DNA of 64,000 bases from Antilocapra americana (GCA_007570785.1 ML661885.1:32708331-32772330), one strand, 5' to 3'; counted from the stretch's first letter, positions 1 to 12,734 are shown. The notes: generated by a model not told the origin, from the sequence alone. Numbers and translations are program-made.

Positions 1-189
1 TTCTTCTGATTATATGTGTGAGATAGCCTCAGCTTGTTGCTAAATGTCTTGTTTTTCCAACATTTACAAATTTTCTTTCTTAACATATAAGGAGAAGGGC
101 TTAAGCTTTTTGCTTTCTGTAGGCAAGAACATCAATAAAAATAATAACAAAAATAATAGCAAATGATTTTTAGAGCTCTATGTACCAAG
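1..189. other. AT-rich sequence, nothing recognised
   Basis: Low-complexity AT-rich sequence with a short A/T-rich imperfect repeat near 135-165. I see no gene or repeat family here. Confidence 0.5.
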
Positions 190-402
190 TAGGTTTCCCA
201 AGTGGCTCAGTGATAAAACAATTCACCTGCCAATGCAAGAGGCACAGGAGATGTGGGTTCAATCCCTGGGCCCGGAGGGTCCCCTGGAGTAGAAAAAGGC
301 AACCCACCTCAGTATTGTTCCCTAGAAAATTCCATGGAGAAGAGCTGGCAGGCTACAGTCCATGGGGCCACAAAGAGTTAGACATAACTGAGCATGCATA
401 CA
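190..402 (+). mobile_element. Bov-tA SINE
   Basis: Sense-strand ruminant SINE. It opens with the tRNA-like head (a diverged form of 'cttccctggtggctcag', then 'gttcaatccctggg') and ends in the BovB-derived tail 'gtccatggggccacaaagag ... actgag'. Divergence is moderate. Open frames across it are by-products of the SINE. Confidence 0.9.
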
Positions 403-609
403 CATGTACCAGGTAAACCTTAAGAACCTCATATATGTAAACATTCAGAGAAGTTCAGTTTATCTATACAGGAAAGTGGGTAAGTCATATATTCAGAGTA
501 ATGATATTTAAAAAACCAAACTCATCCTTTTAAACTGTACTCTAGTCAAGAAACAGAATATAGCAAGCGCCCCTCTGTTGGAAGACCTCTTCTGTTCCTA
601 CCTCATGTT

Positions 610-826
610 AGTGCTAAGTTGCTTCAGTCATGTCCAACTCTTTGCAACCCTATGGACTGTAGCCCACCAGGCTCCTGTGCCCATGGGATTCCCCAGGCAA
701 GAATACTGGAGTGGGTTGCCACATCCTCCTCCAGGGGATCTTCCTAACCCAGGGATAAAACCCACATATTGTGTGGCTCCTGCATCACAGGCAGATTCTT
801 TACTGCTGAGCCATCGGGGAAGCCCC
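610..826 (-). mobile_element. Bov-tA SINE
   Basis: Antisense copy. It begins with the SINE 3' end (cagtcatgtccaactctttg), passes through the 'caagaatactggagtgggtt' core and finishes at the tRNA-like 5' end (gagccatcggggaagcccc). Full length. Confidence 0.9.
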
Positions 827-959
827 CTATTCCTACCTACCTGAGGGTAATTATATCCTGACTTCTAACAGCTTAATTTTGCCTCCTAAAGTATTATATG
901 AATAGATACACCTGTATATACTTCTTGTGCTCAGTGTTTTGTTTGCAAGAGTCATCCAT

Positions 960-1330
960 AACATTCTTTGGAATTATAAATTATTTATTTTAATCGCTAA
1001 ATACTATTCCATTGTTTAAAGATATCACCATTCATTTATCCATTGCATTATCATCCATTCCATTATTATCCATTTGTACAGTTTCCAACTTGGGGCTGCA
1101 AAGAATGGTGCTGCTATGAATATTCTAGTACATGTCTCTTGACAAATACATAAGCATATTTCTATTGTGCATATGCTCTATGAGTGGAATTGTTGGCTCA
1201 TAGGTATGCCTTGAATCAACTTTAGTAGAAGAATTTTCCAAAGTGGTTATATCAATTTACATTTACACCTGTAGTTTGTGAGTATTCCAGTTACTCCATA
1301 TCCTCTCCAATACTTGCCACTTTTTTCACT
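960..1330 (-). mobile_element. Old L1 (L1M-type) ORF2 3' part
   Basis: Diverged antisense L1. The order of recognisable landmarks (tattccattg; gctgctatgaatatt; gagtggaattgttggctcat; tttccaaagtggtt) matches the C-terminal end of L1 ORF2 read backwards. No open frame survives. Confidence 0.7.
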
Positions 1331-1494
1331 TTAGCCATTCTAAAAGAGACAAAGAAACATACTAGATATTCTACAGTAAGCTTCTAGGAATTTAGTCATC
1401 CTGAAGAACTGGATTGCCAAGTGAACTGCACCTCTGTCATGACCCATATCAATAAAATAGACCCTCTTTCTCTATTTCTCTTTTCTTTCTACAA

Positions 1495-2040
1495 CATTTA
1501 AAAATTGTAAAATATAGCATAATATATATAGAAATGTGTAAAGCTTAATAAATACAGAGTGAACATTATTCATCAGCATCCAGGTTAAGAAAGAGAACAC
1601 CGTCTCCAGCTCCCAGAAGGCCCTGTCTGTTTCTTCTGATCTTAAATTTCTACCTCCACCAGCCTGACTTTTTGATGACAGTTCTGTAAAAATTTCCTAA
1701 TATTTCTTAACAGTTCTACCACTTATACATAAACATGTTAGCTTACTTTCTTTTTTGTTTTGAAGACAATCATGCTGAACTATTATTTTATGTCATGCTT
1801 CTCTGTGAGGTTCTTACATGTTGCATGCATTGATAGCATGGTACATTTTCATTGCTTTATGGTACCCCATTGCATAAATATGCTAAAAATTATTTATTCA
1901 TTCTACTATTAAAAGACTTTTGGCTTATTGACTGTTGTTGGCCATTCTAAACAATGCTGCTATGAGAATTCTTATGTGTTCTTTGTGCCTGTGGATAGGT
2001 TAATGGTGTATACCCAACATCTTTTTCACTTTTAATAGAT
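1495..2040 (-). mobile_element. Old L1 (L1M/HAL1-type) remnant
   Basis: Diverged antisense L1 sequence with landmarks such as 'aagaaagagaacaccgtctc' and 'acaatgctgctatgag'. It is broken on the right by the SINE at 2043. Family assignment is by resemblance only. Confidence 0.55.
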
Positions 2041-2042
2041 AG

Positions 2043-2208
2043 TGCAGGAGATGTGGGTTTGATCCCTGGGTCAGGAAGGTCCCCTGGAGAAGAAAATGGC
2101 AACCCATTCCAGTATTCTTGCCCGAGAAATCCTATGGAGAGAGGAGCCTGTCAGGCCTCAGTCCATGGGGTCGCAAAGAATTGAACATGACTGAATGACT
2201 AAACAACG
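2043..2208 (+). mobile_element. 5'-truncated Bov-tA SINE
   Basis: Starts inside the tRNA-like part (gcaggagatgtgggttt) and runs to the usual tail (gtccatggggtcgcaaagaa ... actaaacaac). It sits between L1M segments, so it is younger than them. Confidence 0.88.
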
Positions 2209-2374
2209 ATAGATATTTTCAGAAGTTGTTTCACTAATTTAAACTATTCCTGGAAGTTTACAAGAATAGATATTGTTCTAAATTCTTGTTATTGGTAGCC
2301 TTGCTACCAATTACTTGTTACTTGTTAACAAGCATCTCACACTTGTTATTGGTAGCCTTTATGTGACCTGGCCA

Positions 2375-3410
2375 TTATGCTGTAATATTTCATTGTGTTA
2401 TTTAATTCGTATTTCCCTGATAATGGAGGAAGTTTAACAGCTTTGCACATTTATTGGTTCTTTGGATTTCATTCTTTGTGAATGGCCTGTTCAAGTCTTT
2501 TGCCTATTCTTCTACTGGGTAATCTGTCCTATTGATTTCATTTTCAGAAATACTTTATATATTCCGGATACTAGTTTTGTGCCATGCGATTATATTACAA
2601 ATATATCATCTTCCACTGTGGGTGCTTTAATTTTCATTACCTTTGTGGCTCATGAAGTTCAATATCTTTTTATGTTTATTAAGCATTTAGACATTCTCTT
2701 TGGAGAAGACTTCAAATTCTTTTGTACAGATTTTTGTTTGGTTGTATAATTTGCAAGAGATTCTTGATTTGTAGGGTTTTTTTTTAATATATCGTGGGTA
2801 TAAGTTCTTTGTCAGATAAATATATTATAAATATATATATTTTTGGCCCATGGGTTGCTTTTAGAACTATTATCACTGTCTTGATATACATAAATTCGCA
2901 GTAAAATTCCATTTTAATTTTTTAAAAGGTAATGGTTTGTGGTTTTTGTTTGCTGCCTAAGAAATCTTTGTTTTAAGCCTAACTCATGAAGATGGTCTTC
3001 TGTAAGTTTTGTTTTCTTTTTTACATTTATATCTTCCATTCACTGGAATTGATTTTTTGGTATAGTATGAAATAGGGGTTGAGATACATATTTTTCCAAT
3101 AGATATCCAGTTGATGCAGCACTATTGAGAAAGAAGACTATCCCTTTTCCACTGCATTGTGTACTGCTGTCTTAATTGTATTTCTGGTGATAGAAATATG
3201 TAGCATTAGTACATCCATTTCTGACACTATATTTTGTCTCATTGATCAGTTTGTCTATCATTTCTCCAATTACTGATATCTTGATTAATATAGCTTTCTG
3301 ATAGTCAGTGAAATGCTTTCAAGTTTGCTCTGCTTTTTCAAATTGCCTTGGCCATTCTCCATATAAACTGCCTTGCACTTCATATAAAACTTAAAATCAA
3401 GTTGTAAATT
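2375..3410 (-). mobile_element. Old L1 (L1M-type) ORF2 remnant
   Basis: Antisense L1 ORF2 of about 1 kb. Landmarks in order: 'gtatttccctgataatgg', 'ggcctgttcaagtcttttgc', 'tactttatatattccggata', 'gtttttgtttgctgcctaag', 'gatatccagttgatgcagca'. Many indels. It is probably the same insertion as the pieces to its left. The 95-aa frame at 2462-2749 is an antisense artefact. Confidence 0.72.
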
Positions 3411-4452
3411 TTCTTAAAACAACAACAACAAAACTGTAGAAAATTTGATTAGAAAAATATAACATCTTTAGATCAGTTCCAAGAGACTTGACACCTTTAT
3501 TTCATTTAATTTTCACTAAAGTTATCTGTAATATGAATTATTACTATCCACAATTTATGAATGAGATAACTGATGCAAAGATCTCAAGAAATTTATCATC
3601 CAGATTGTTAGTACTTTATTTTGAATTCTTATCCAGATTGTCCAAAGAAGAATATAGGTAAAATTTAATACATGTTTTATTTATATAATATCTAACTTTA
3701 TAATTACTTTATACTTAAGACCTGTGATAAAAGCTTCCAAATAAATAGTAGTAGGAAGTTCATATTTGAAATTAAAAATGAAGCTATTTAATGAAAATCT
3801 TAAATAATTTAGGTTCCAGGTAGGCCATAAAAATTGAGAAATTTGTACGTGAAAGATAGACTATCCTTGAGGAAACTTGGACCAGCTGACTTTCAGTTGC
3901 TTGTTTGATGGTTACAAATTAATGCTGAGCTGTTCTGAAACAATAACTAGTCATGCCATTGACATTGATGCAGGTAGTTTACTTGATTTCACACCTGCTA
4001 GCTGGATGACACGTGACTCTAAAACCATTAGTTACACCAAAAGAGTTAGAAAATGAGAAGGGAAACTAGGGCACAGCCCCATTTTGAACTGTTTAGAATT
4101 GATAATCTCATCCATCAATAAGTTATGTTACAAACATTCCCATTCCAGCAATAATATTAATTTTTGAAAAGCAAGATTAACTTGAGCTTTACAATAAAAT
4201 TATTTTGCTTTAGGAACAGACATTCAGTTATGAGGGAACTGGGCTTATAATCCTGAAGTTTCCCCTGATGTATAAAATTCTATTATCCTGTGAAATCAAA
4301 AAACTGGAAAAGATTATTGAATACTGCAAAAAAAAATTTTATCCTATACTATTTCCTTGGTGAAAATGAAACAGAGTTCATTCCACGGTAGCTATGACTT
4401 TAGCATAAACAATGAACAAATGCTGACTCACCGGCAGGCACAGTTGTAGGTA
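3411..4452. other. No gene recognised
   Basis: AT-rich sequence with a short (AAC)n-like run near 3419-3433. I see no coding frame, RNA gene or assignable repeat. Confidence 0.5.
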
Positions 4453-4655
4453 CTGTGCATGTGTTTGTGTGTTAGTCGCTCAGTCGTGTCTGACTCTTTG
4501 TGAACCTGTGGACTGTAGCCCTCCAGGGTTCTCTGAATGTTTCAGGCAAGAATGCTGGCACGGGTAAACCCTCCCTTCTCCAGGGGTCTTCCTGACTCAG
4601 GAATCAAAATCGGGTTTCCTGTATTGCAGGCAGATTCTTTACTATTTGAGCCACC
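4453..4655 (-). mobile_element. Bov-tA SINE
   Basis: Antisense copy (gttagtcgctcagtcgtgtc at the left, 'gcaggcagattctttac ... gagccacca' at the right). Diverged in the middle. Confidence 0.88.
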
Positions 4656-4734
4656 ATACCACTAAACCAAATATACTTCTTGTATGAAACTTATAGTCTA
4701 ATGAATTAGTCTCCATGGAATATGTATGTGTGTG

Positions 4735-6331
4735 AGGCAAGAATACACAGAAGAACCATACAAAAAAGATCTTCATGACCCAGATAATCACAATGGTGTG
4801 ATCACTCACCAAGAGCCAGACATCTTGGAATGTGAAGTCAAGTGGGCCTTAGGAAGAAGCATCACTAGAAACTAAGCTAATGGAGGTGATTGAATTCCAG
4901 TGGAGCTATTTCAGGTCCTAGAAGATGATGCTGTGAAAGTGTTGCACTCAATATGCCAGCTAATATGGAAACCTCAGCAGTGGCCACAAGACTGGAAAAG
5001 GTCAGTTTGCATTCCAATCACAAAAAAATGCAATGCCAAAGAATGCTCAAACTACTGCACAATTGCACTCATCTTACATGCCAGCAAAGTGGTGCTCAAA
5101 ATTCTCCAAGTCAGGTCTTAACAGTACGTGATCTGTGAACTTCCAAATGTTCAAGCTGGATTTATAAAAGACAGGGGAACCAGAGATCAAATTGCCAACA
5201 TCTGCTGGATCATCGAAAAAGCAAGAGAGTTCCAGAGAAACATCTACTTCTGCTTTATTGACTATGCCAAAGCCTTTGACTGTGTGGATCCCAAAGAACT
5301 GTGGAAAATTCTGAAAGAGATGGGAATATCAGACCACCTAACCTGCCTCCTGAGAAACCTGTATGCAGGTCAGGAAGCAATAGTTAGAACTGGACATGGA
5401 ACAACAGACTGGTTCCAAATAGGAAAAGGAGTATGTCAAGGCTGTATATTGTCACCCTGCTTATTTAACTTATATGCAGAGTACATCTTGAGAAATCCTG
5501 GACTGGATGAAGCATAAGCTGGAATTAAGATTGTGGGGAGAAATATCAATAACCTCAGATATGCAGATGACACCACCCTTATGACAGAAAGTGAAGAACT
5601 AAAGAGCCTCTTGATGAAAGTGAAAGAGGAGAGTGAAAAAGTTGGCTTAAAACTCAACATTCAGAAAACTAAGATCATGGCATCTGGTCCAATTACTTCA
5701 TGGCAAATAGATGGGGAAACAGTGGAAACAGTGAGAGACTTTATTTTGGGGGGCTCCAAAATCACAGCCGATGGTGACTGTAACCATGAAATTAAAAGAC
5801 ACTTGCTCCTTGGGAGAAAAGTTATGACCGACCTAGACAGCATATTAAAAAGCAGAGGCATTACTTTACCAGCAAAGATCCATCTAGTCAAAGCTCTGAT
5901 TTTTCCAGTAGTCACGTATGGATGTAAGAGTTGGACTATAAAGAAGGCTGAGGGCTAAAGAACGGATGCTTCTGAACTGTGGTGTTGGAGAAGACTTTTG
6001 AGAGTCCTTTGGACTGAAAGAAGATCCAACCAGTCCACCCTAAAGGAAAACAGTCCTGAATATTCATTGGAAGTACTGATGCTGAAGCTGAAATTCCAAA
6101 ACTCTGGCCACCTGATGTGAAGAATTGACTCATTTGAAAAGATCCTGATGATGGGGAAGATTGAGGGCAGGAGGAGAGGGGGAAGACAGAGGATGAGATG
6201 GTTGGATGGCATCACTGATGCAATGGGCATGAGTTTGAGTAAGCTCCGGGAGTTGGGGATGGACAGGGAGGCCTGGTGTGGTGCAGTCCATGGGGTCGCA
6301 AAGAGTTGAACACGTCTGAGCAACTGAACTC
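4735..6331 (+). mobile_element. BovB (RTE) LINE, 5'-truncated, broken RT ORF
   Basis: About 1.6 kb of the 3' part of a BovB retrotransposon. The reverse-transcriptase reading frame is recognisable in pieces at 4900-5121, 5128-5517 and 5533-5958. The fingers/palm motif FIDYAKAFDCVDP, the GVCQGCILSPCLFNLYAEY block and the catalytic YADD box (in NLRYADDTTL) are present. Stops (for example the TAA at 5515-5517) and frameshifts break it, so it cannot encode an enzyme. The 3' end is the typical 'gcaaagagttgaacacgtct' tail, directly followed by an antisense SINE. Horizontally acquired BovB is established for ruminants. That this copy is dead is read from the sequence. Confidence 0.9.
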
Positions 6332-6460
6332 TGTGTGTGTGTTAGTCTCTTAGTCATGTCCAACTTTTTGTGACCCCATGGACTGTAGCTTGCCAGGCTC
6401 CTCTGTCCAAGGGATTCTCCAGGTAAGAATACTGGAGTGGTTGCCATTTTCTTCTCTATT
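6332..6460 (-). mobile_element. Bov-A SINE fragment
   Basis: Antisense SINE 3' portion following a short (TG)n run. It covers 'ttagtcatgtccaacttttt' to 'aagaatactggagtggttgc' and lacks the tRNA-like 5' end. Confidence 0.85.
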
Positions 6461-7153
6461 CCATGGAATATCACAATGAAAATTAACTCCTGAAATTTGG
6501 TAAGACACTGAGACAATTTCTGTTACTTTTTTGAGTCATTGATTGCTTATAGGGTGTTATTTTATCGGTTGCATGTGTTGATATGTATTTAGAGAGAAAA
6601 ACCTCTCAGAAAAATCATGAGCAGAATACTGAGTGTTTTTTTTTAACTTCCAAGTTCACTCATGAAATTCTAAGGAGGCTCAATTTATTTTTTACCATTC
6701 CAGTTATGTGCTTTATCAGATCAGGTGCAATATTGAAGGTCAGAGTAAAGTTAAGGGAGAAATGATTCTCACCTGAATCCAAATATCTTTCTTAAGGAAG
6801 GAGAGAAAAGAGTGTTGACCATTAAATAATGAAATATATTTCTCCCTTAATCAGAAAGGTAAGTGAAAATTCACTCTGGGCTTAATCAGAAGCCTATTTA
6901 GCACTTGAAATATGTAATCATACAAAGTGTAAGCAAGAATTTCCATATTTTATTAATGTAGTAACTTCTGTTAAAATGGCCAGTAGGAAATAGCTTTTCC
7001 AAATGAGATTTTTCAATATAAAAATACTTTTCAGAATTACTGCCAGTTCTGTCAGGCTGATATCCCAATACTGTGATGTCAACTAACAGACTATGCTTGG
7101 TTAGAAAAACTGTACATGTTAGCATTCAGGGTTGTATATGTTATAATATACCA
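6461..7153. other. No gene recognised
   Basis: AT-rich sequence with only short chance frames. No repeat family that I can name. Confidence 0.45.
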
Positions 7154-8026
7154 GGCCAAAGATGCTCAACATTGCTCATTATTAGAGAAATGCAAATCAA
7201 AACTACAATGAGATATCACCTCATACTGGTCAAAATGGCCATTATCAAAAAGTCCACAAACAATAAATGCTGGAGAGGGTATAGGTAAAAGGGAATGCTC
7301 TTGCACTATTGGTGGGAATGTAAACTGATACAGCCACTATGGAAGACAGTTGGTGATTCCTTAAAAAGCTAGGATTAAAACTACCATATGACTCAGAAAT
7401 CCCACTACTAGGCATATACCCTGAGAAAACCAAAACTGAAAAAGACACATGTACCCCCAGTGCTCACTGAAGCACTATTTACAATAGCTAGGACATAGAA
7501 GCAACCTAGAGGGCCATAGATGGATGAATGGATAAAGAAATGATAGTACATATGTACAGTGGAATGTTAGCCATAAAAAGGAATGCATTTGAGTCAGTTC
7601 TAATAAGGTGGATGAACCTAGAGTCTATTATACAGAGTGAAGTAAGTCAGAAAGAGAAAGATAAATAACATATATTAATGTATGTATATGGAATCTAGAA
7701 AGATGGTACTGATGAACTGAAGCAGTGGAGATGCAAACATAGAGAACAGACTTATGCATATGGGGTGGAAATGGAAAGGAGAGGGTTAGATGAATGGAGA
7801 GAGTAGTGTGAAAACATATAGACTACCATACGTAACACAGACAGCCAATGGGAACTTGCTGTATGAGTCAGGGGGCTTAAATGCAGGCTCTGTAACAGAT
7901 GGGTGGGAGGTGGGAGGGAGGTTCAAAAGGGAGGGGACATAAGTATACCTATGGCTGATTCATGCTGATATATGACAGAAACCAACATAACATTATAATC
8001 AATTATCCATCAATTAAAAAAAAAAA
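7154..8026 (+). mobile_element. L1 3' end (artiodactyl L1, older copy)
   Basis: Sense L1 running from the ORF2 C-terminus (agatgctcaacattgctcat; aaatgctggagaggg) through the 3' UTR to an A11 tail at 8016-8026. Compared with the L1 at 20.7-22.9 kb it is more diverged and its 3' UTR differs, so it comes from an older artiodactyl L1 lineage. No intact frame. Confidence 0.85.
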
Positions 8027-9633
8027 GGCCAGTCTCATCAGGAAGTGTGATATCAGGTGGAATGCATTTTTGTTATAAGACTAAGACTATCTCAAAAGCT
8101 GATATTCAGGAATCACCAGCATAAACATGGTTGACCCAGTCTTGTCTCTATCAAAATTACTTGAAGGCAGAACAAGAAAAGAGGCTGAAATCTCATTTTC
8201 TAAGAGTCAGGTCTCTTGTATTCATAAGAGTTAATTGAAGCCCAAGGCAGACAGTCAGGGGTAGAGTTGCGGGGGGCGGGGAGTGGATAAAAAATCACCA
8301 GTTTTGAGAGAATATTTAATTATTCAACTCTTCTTTTGTTTTTGTTTTTCTTTGTCTTGTGTTTTCAAAGCTGTGTAAGAAAGAAACTCAGACCACAAAA
8401 AGGATGAATCTAATACTGGTGCAAAAAAAACGGAATCCCAAGATAAGTGAGTTGTTTGTAACAGTACGTAATCTCAAAATGAATTTGTTTTCCTGACATA
8501 GTCAAACTATAACCTAGAGTACAAAGAAAAACTTCACATTTGATTATTTATCCTCCATTGGTAGTCTTTGAGTAACAAGAAATGAAAATGAAATTTGGAG
8601 TATGGAGGTAATGTGAATGTTTTATAATAAACTTCTGGGAACCAAGTGTGAGATTTATTTATTTCAGAGAAGGAATGGGCCACAAATTATTAGATTAGTA
8701 AATGGTGATCCTAATAGCAAACAGTTGTTTTTCAGAGGTGTTCACTAATCTAGCAGAGAGGAAATAAGTATTTCAATAAATGTTCTACAGATACTCTTCA
8801 TCTGATTTTCAACATAGCCATTTGACACAGCAGAATAAGCCCTCACAGTGTTCTGTTCCTAGCCACATGTTTGTACAATGAGTTTTATACTGTCTTCAAT
8901 AAATGTTTTACTTAAACCTAATTCTAATAAATGCTTCAATAACCTGCTCTTATGAATGTAACTAAATTAATCAGAACAATATTTTTACTTTGGTTTTCAG
9001 AGTAAGATATGTATAAACAATCAAAATTCTTTAATTGTCAGCTAGAATCTTTTTTTAGTATTTTCACTAAATTACTGATGTTTCCTTTGAAACATATAAG
9101 GTTTTTAATAACCGGAATTTACCGGTGAGACTGTTTCTACCTTTCATAGATTGGTAAAGCATCACAATTGTCCTATAATTAAACTCTTCAACAATCACAG
9201 TTTGAGCTTTTCATTTAGCTATTTAGTACTTATCCTTCCAAGGCATTGTTGTTACCCATATGGGAGAGGAGCAGCAGATTGCCTATCTGTTCCTTTTGAA
9301 TTTCCTGCTAAACCATAAAATATGGTGTTTTCTTTCTGGTTTCTTGTCACTATTCTCTACAAACAAGAAAAGTAGTGAAGCAGAGTAAGAATATCTCAGT
9401 CTCCTATGCAAAAGTCTTGATGCACCTGTCCAGACTCATAAAACAATGTGTGTGTTAATTTAAAAATCCCAGGACTATAAAAGCTAGGAGGCAAACTGCT
9501 GTCTGGAAGTCACTTATGGTCAGTGACCTCTATATACATCCCTAGGTATGTGTACATAAACTTGAATTACATCTATGGTGAAGTAGTTTCACTTCATGAT
9601 GCTCAGAGGTAAAGGTATGTATTTGGAAGTAAT
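8027..9633. other. No gene recognised
   Basis: About 1.6 kb of apparently unique, AT-rich DNA. There is a short G-rich patch at 8269-8283 and a T-rich run at 8332-8352. No coding frame of interest. Confidence 0.5.
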
Positions 9634-9654
9634 AAAACTATTTTTATTATCGCC

Positions 9655-9798
9655 AAAAAAGGTCCATATAGTCAAAGCTATTGTTTTTCCAGTAATCATG
9701 TATGGATGTGAGGGCTGGAGCATAAAGAAGGCTGAGTGTGTTGCAGTCCATGGGGTCACAAAGAGTCAGACACAACTGAGCAACTGAACAACAACTAC
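9655..9798 (+). mobile_element. Internally deleted BovB copy
   Basis: Two BovB segments joined directly. The first is the ORF stretch 'gtcaaagctattgtttttcc ... aagaaggctgag'. The second is the extreme 3' end 'ttgcagtccatggggtcaca ... gagcaactgaacaacaac'. The roughly 0.35 kb normally between them is missing. The unit lies between two copies of 'aaaactatttt' (9634-9644 and 9799-9809), which look like target-site duplications. Confidence 0.8.
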
Positions 9799-9810
9799 AA
9801 AACTATTTTA

Positions 9811-11004
9811 GGTAATCTTTTGTTTATTATCGGTAACAAGTTCTTTACTTAGCCATACAGATATAGTTATTTATCAAGCAAAGTCTAGGCATGAAAGAGA
9901 AGGCTCACATAGATGGGATTTTAAAGAACATGTAATAAAAGAGCTGTCTACAAAGGAGTGGACAGAAATAAGGGAACCATCAAAGGGTGCAGAAGCACTC
10001 ACATACTATCAATACCAAAAAGGGAAAGGCATTACCAGTTCTAAGCTAGAAGAAGCAAGGAGAGGAAATAGTGCCACTGGAGCCCAGTGAGAGAAGGAAG
10101 GGTCATGAAGAAGGCAAGCAAGATGGGAATGAAAATTCTTTGCCCTCTTCTCTTGCCCTCCAATCTCTCTCCATCATCTTGGGCTGAGGTTGGATGTGGC
10201 AAGGAGATGAGGATTGGGGTGCAAAGTGAGAAGAAGTAAACTTGCTAAATAAAAAAAAAATCACTGAAGGAGTATAACCCAAGATTATTGTAAGGTTCAA
10301 TTTGCCATTAGCTTTTTGTTTTTATTGATATTGTTTTATTGTTACCAGTCAGGCTAATTCCATGACCCATTGTTGGAGGTAGTGTAAATTTCAAGCATCC
10401 ATGACATAATGAGCACTGAATAAATCTCTGTCGAATGAAAATATGAATGAGTAAGTGGGAAATTCAGTTGAATTTTCTATTTGGAATTTTTCAAATTTAC
10501 ATTAATAAATACCTTGGTACTATTTTTATAATAATTTTAGGATTTAAGCATTCTTTATAAATTTATTCTTCTTTTTATTACCATTGCTCCACTCTAACCT
10601 TGAAGCTTATCAGTTCATTTTTCTAAGCTCATCAAGATGGATGAGCCTTATACTTTCCATTGTCAATCCAGAATGCTTATTTCAAATCAACCAGCTGTTC
10701 CTTAATAGAGGCTAGAAGAGTCCCGTCCCCAGGCCTTGCATTCCAAAGAAAGAGGATGAAATATTATTAACCTAAATTAAACATTGCACTATGTTTTTTC
10801 CTCTGTTTTATTCCAGTAAGTCATCAAATACTTTAAATTAGAAAATGGCCCTTGTCAAGGTTAGATAGTCATTTTCTATGCTTGAAATATAGCTTGCTGT
10901 GTGCCAGGAGGGACTGACAATATTTTAAACAAGCTCTTTCTCCTCCCACCATGTAAACCCTAAAATGGTTGACCATTTTCAATGATAACAGTAATATCAA
11001 TAAA
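9811..11004. other. No gene recognised
   Basis: Mostly unique DNA. Purine-rich near 10030-10230. No convincing coding frame or repeat. Confidence 0.45.
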
Positions 11005-11207
11005 TTAATAGCAACCATCTATTAGGCGCCTACTATACTTAAACCTCATTTGCATCCTCTAACTCAGTTATCCAGTTTTACGAAGTTGGAATGATTATAA
11101 AATTTTACAGAACAGATAACCTTGCTGAGGACCATGCAGTCAGAGTAGGAGAGAACATATAGTTGGAGTCCACACTGTGTGATACCAAAACTTTTGCTCT
11201 TAACCCT
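11005..11207 (-). mobile_element. MIR SINE
   Basis: Diverged antisense MIR. Landmarks are 'gcctactatacttaaacctc', 'ttgcatcctctaactcagtt', a degraded 'ttttacagaacagataac' core and the 'gctcttaacc' end. Confidence 0.65.
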
Positions 11208-11939
11208 CTTTTGACTCCCATTTGATTGAACATAGTTTGGGCTGAAATTAGAAAAGCTCATGGCTCCCGGGATTCTGTAGAGATGTCATTGAGGGCAGAA
11301 AGCCAAAATTTCATTTCTGCCTTATATGGTATAGGGGAGGAAAACTTAGATAACACGCTGGAGAATGGCTGTAATGAGAGAAGTAAAGAAATTGTACAAT
11401 GAGAAAAGTGAAGTTCTGAAGGAAAAGCTGTCACAGTTTACTAAAGGAGACTGTTGTCACACTACTCTGTGTTCTCCTTCCATTGGTACATATTTTCAAG
11501 ATGGAGTCTGAGACATTCAACTTGACCCATGCTGCCCTTAAGTAGAGTTAGCTCTCCCAAGCAACTTTAAGCAGCACATGCTACATAAAAGCATGGGTGT
11601 CAACACTGACTAGTCCAGGTAATTTCTGCTTACTTTGACTGCTATGTCTTGATAATCATGATGACACTGGACTCTAGATTTCCATCTTAGTTTTTATCTC
11701 TAGGCTGGTGGCCCCTTTGGCTTTCCTTCCCTGGCTTTGGGGAATGAATCTTGCTCTTAACCTTAGGCTGTGTCTCACCTTCTCATGTCATTATTTGCAG
11801 TAGCTTTAAGGGAAAATGCTCGCTTTTAAGTCTTGATCCACTAAGCCACTTCCAACCAAGCCAACCCCCAACATACCTACTCAGAGAGGGAAAGTTAAGT
11901 CTACATTTTAAAGAAAAAGTAAAAAAAAAAAAAACTTTT
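11208..11939. other. No gene recognised
   Basis: Unique-looking DNA. Poly(A)-rich at 11919-11934 next to the following SINE. Confidence 0.45.
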
Positions 11940-12163
11940 ATGTGTGCATGTTCAGTCACTTAGTCATATCTGACTCTGTGAGACCCCAGGGACTATAGCC
12001 TACCAGGGTCCTCTTTCCATGGAATTTTCTAGGCAAGAATACTAGAGTGGGTTGCCATATCCTACTGCAGGGGATCTGTTGAATCCAAGGATGGAAACCA
12101 GTCTCCTGTGTCTCCTGCATTGGCACACAGATTATTTACCACTAGCACCACCTGGGAAGCCCT
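11940..12163 (-). mobile_element. Bov-tA SINE
   Basis: Antisense full-length copy from 'gttcagtcacttagtcatat' to 'agcaccacctgggaagccct'. The A-rich run just to its left probably belongs to the flank. Confidence 0.9.
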
Positions 12164-12384
12164 AAAAACCTTTATAAAATTAGATATAGTTAAGTATGGC
12201 AGTTCTCACCTATTCTCTCCAAACAACATTTAAGATGTATTTTTGTGTGCTAAACTCTGCAATAAACTCTAATCCCTAGGGTTCCATCTTTACATATAAA
12301 AAAGAAGACTTTTTGTAGAGTACTTCATAGTAAAGAAGTTTGTTGGAATCAGTTAAGTTTCAATGTTTCTTAAAAACGACTTTT

Positions 12385-12515
12385 TTAATTTTACTTTTTT
12401 CTTTATTTTATTTTACTATTTTTTAAACTTTTAATTTTATATTGGGGTATAGCTGATTAATAATGTTCTGATAGACACGTATATGTATGGCTGAGTCCCT
12501 TCACTGTTCACCGGA
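12385..12515 (-). mobile_element. L1 3'-end fragment
   Basis: T-rich start (the poly(A) tail read backwards) followed by 'tatattggggtatagctgat' and 'cttcactgttcacc', as in artiodactyl L1 3' UTRs. Heavily 5'-truncated. Confidence 0.65.
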
Positions 12516-12734
12516 AAAAAATGACTTTTTATTATTTTTAATATAAGCAAAACGATATTTGAAGAGGGTTTCAAAAAATATCTAATCTGCATTACTGACT
12601 TTAGGAATGCTATAATGTTAAAGCAAGTGAGATGTATATACCTCAAATCCAAACGCCACTCAGAAAACAGAAAAGCAGACATGGGATTTATTTTAAAGAG
12701 AGATAGCATAATACAGACTACAGAGTTAAATCTC

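Noticed and set aside
190..402. tRNA-like sequence in Bov-tA heads (here and at all other Bov-tA copies)
   Set aside because: These are SINE promoters derived from a tRNA, not tRNA genes. The cloverleaf and anticodon arm are not intact.
9655..9798. Splicing of a BovB RNA as the cause of the internal deletion
   Set aside because: The joint does not leave a GT...AG intron. A 3-base overlap fits template switching better.
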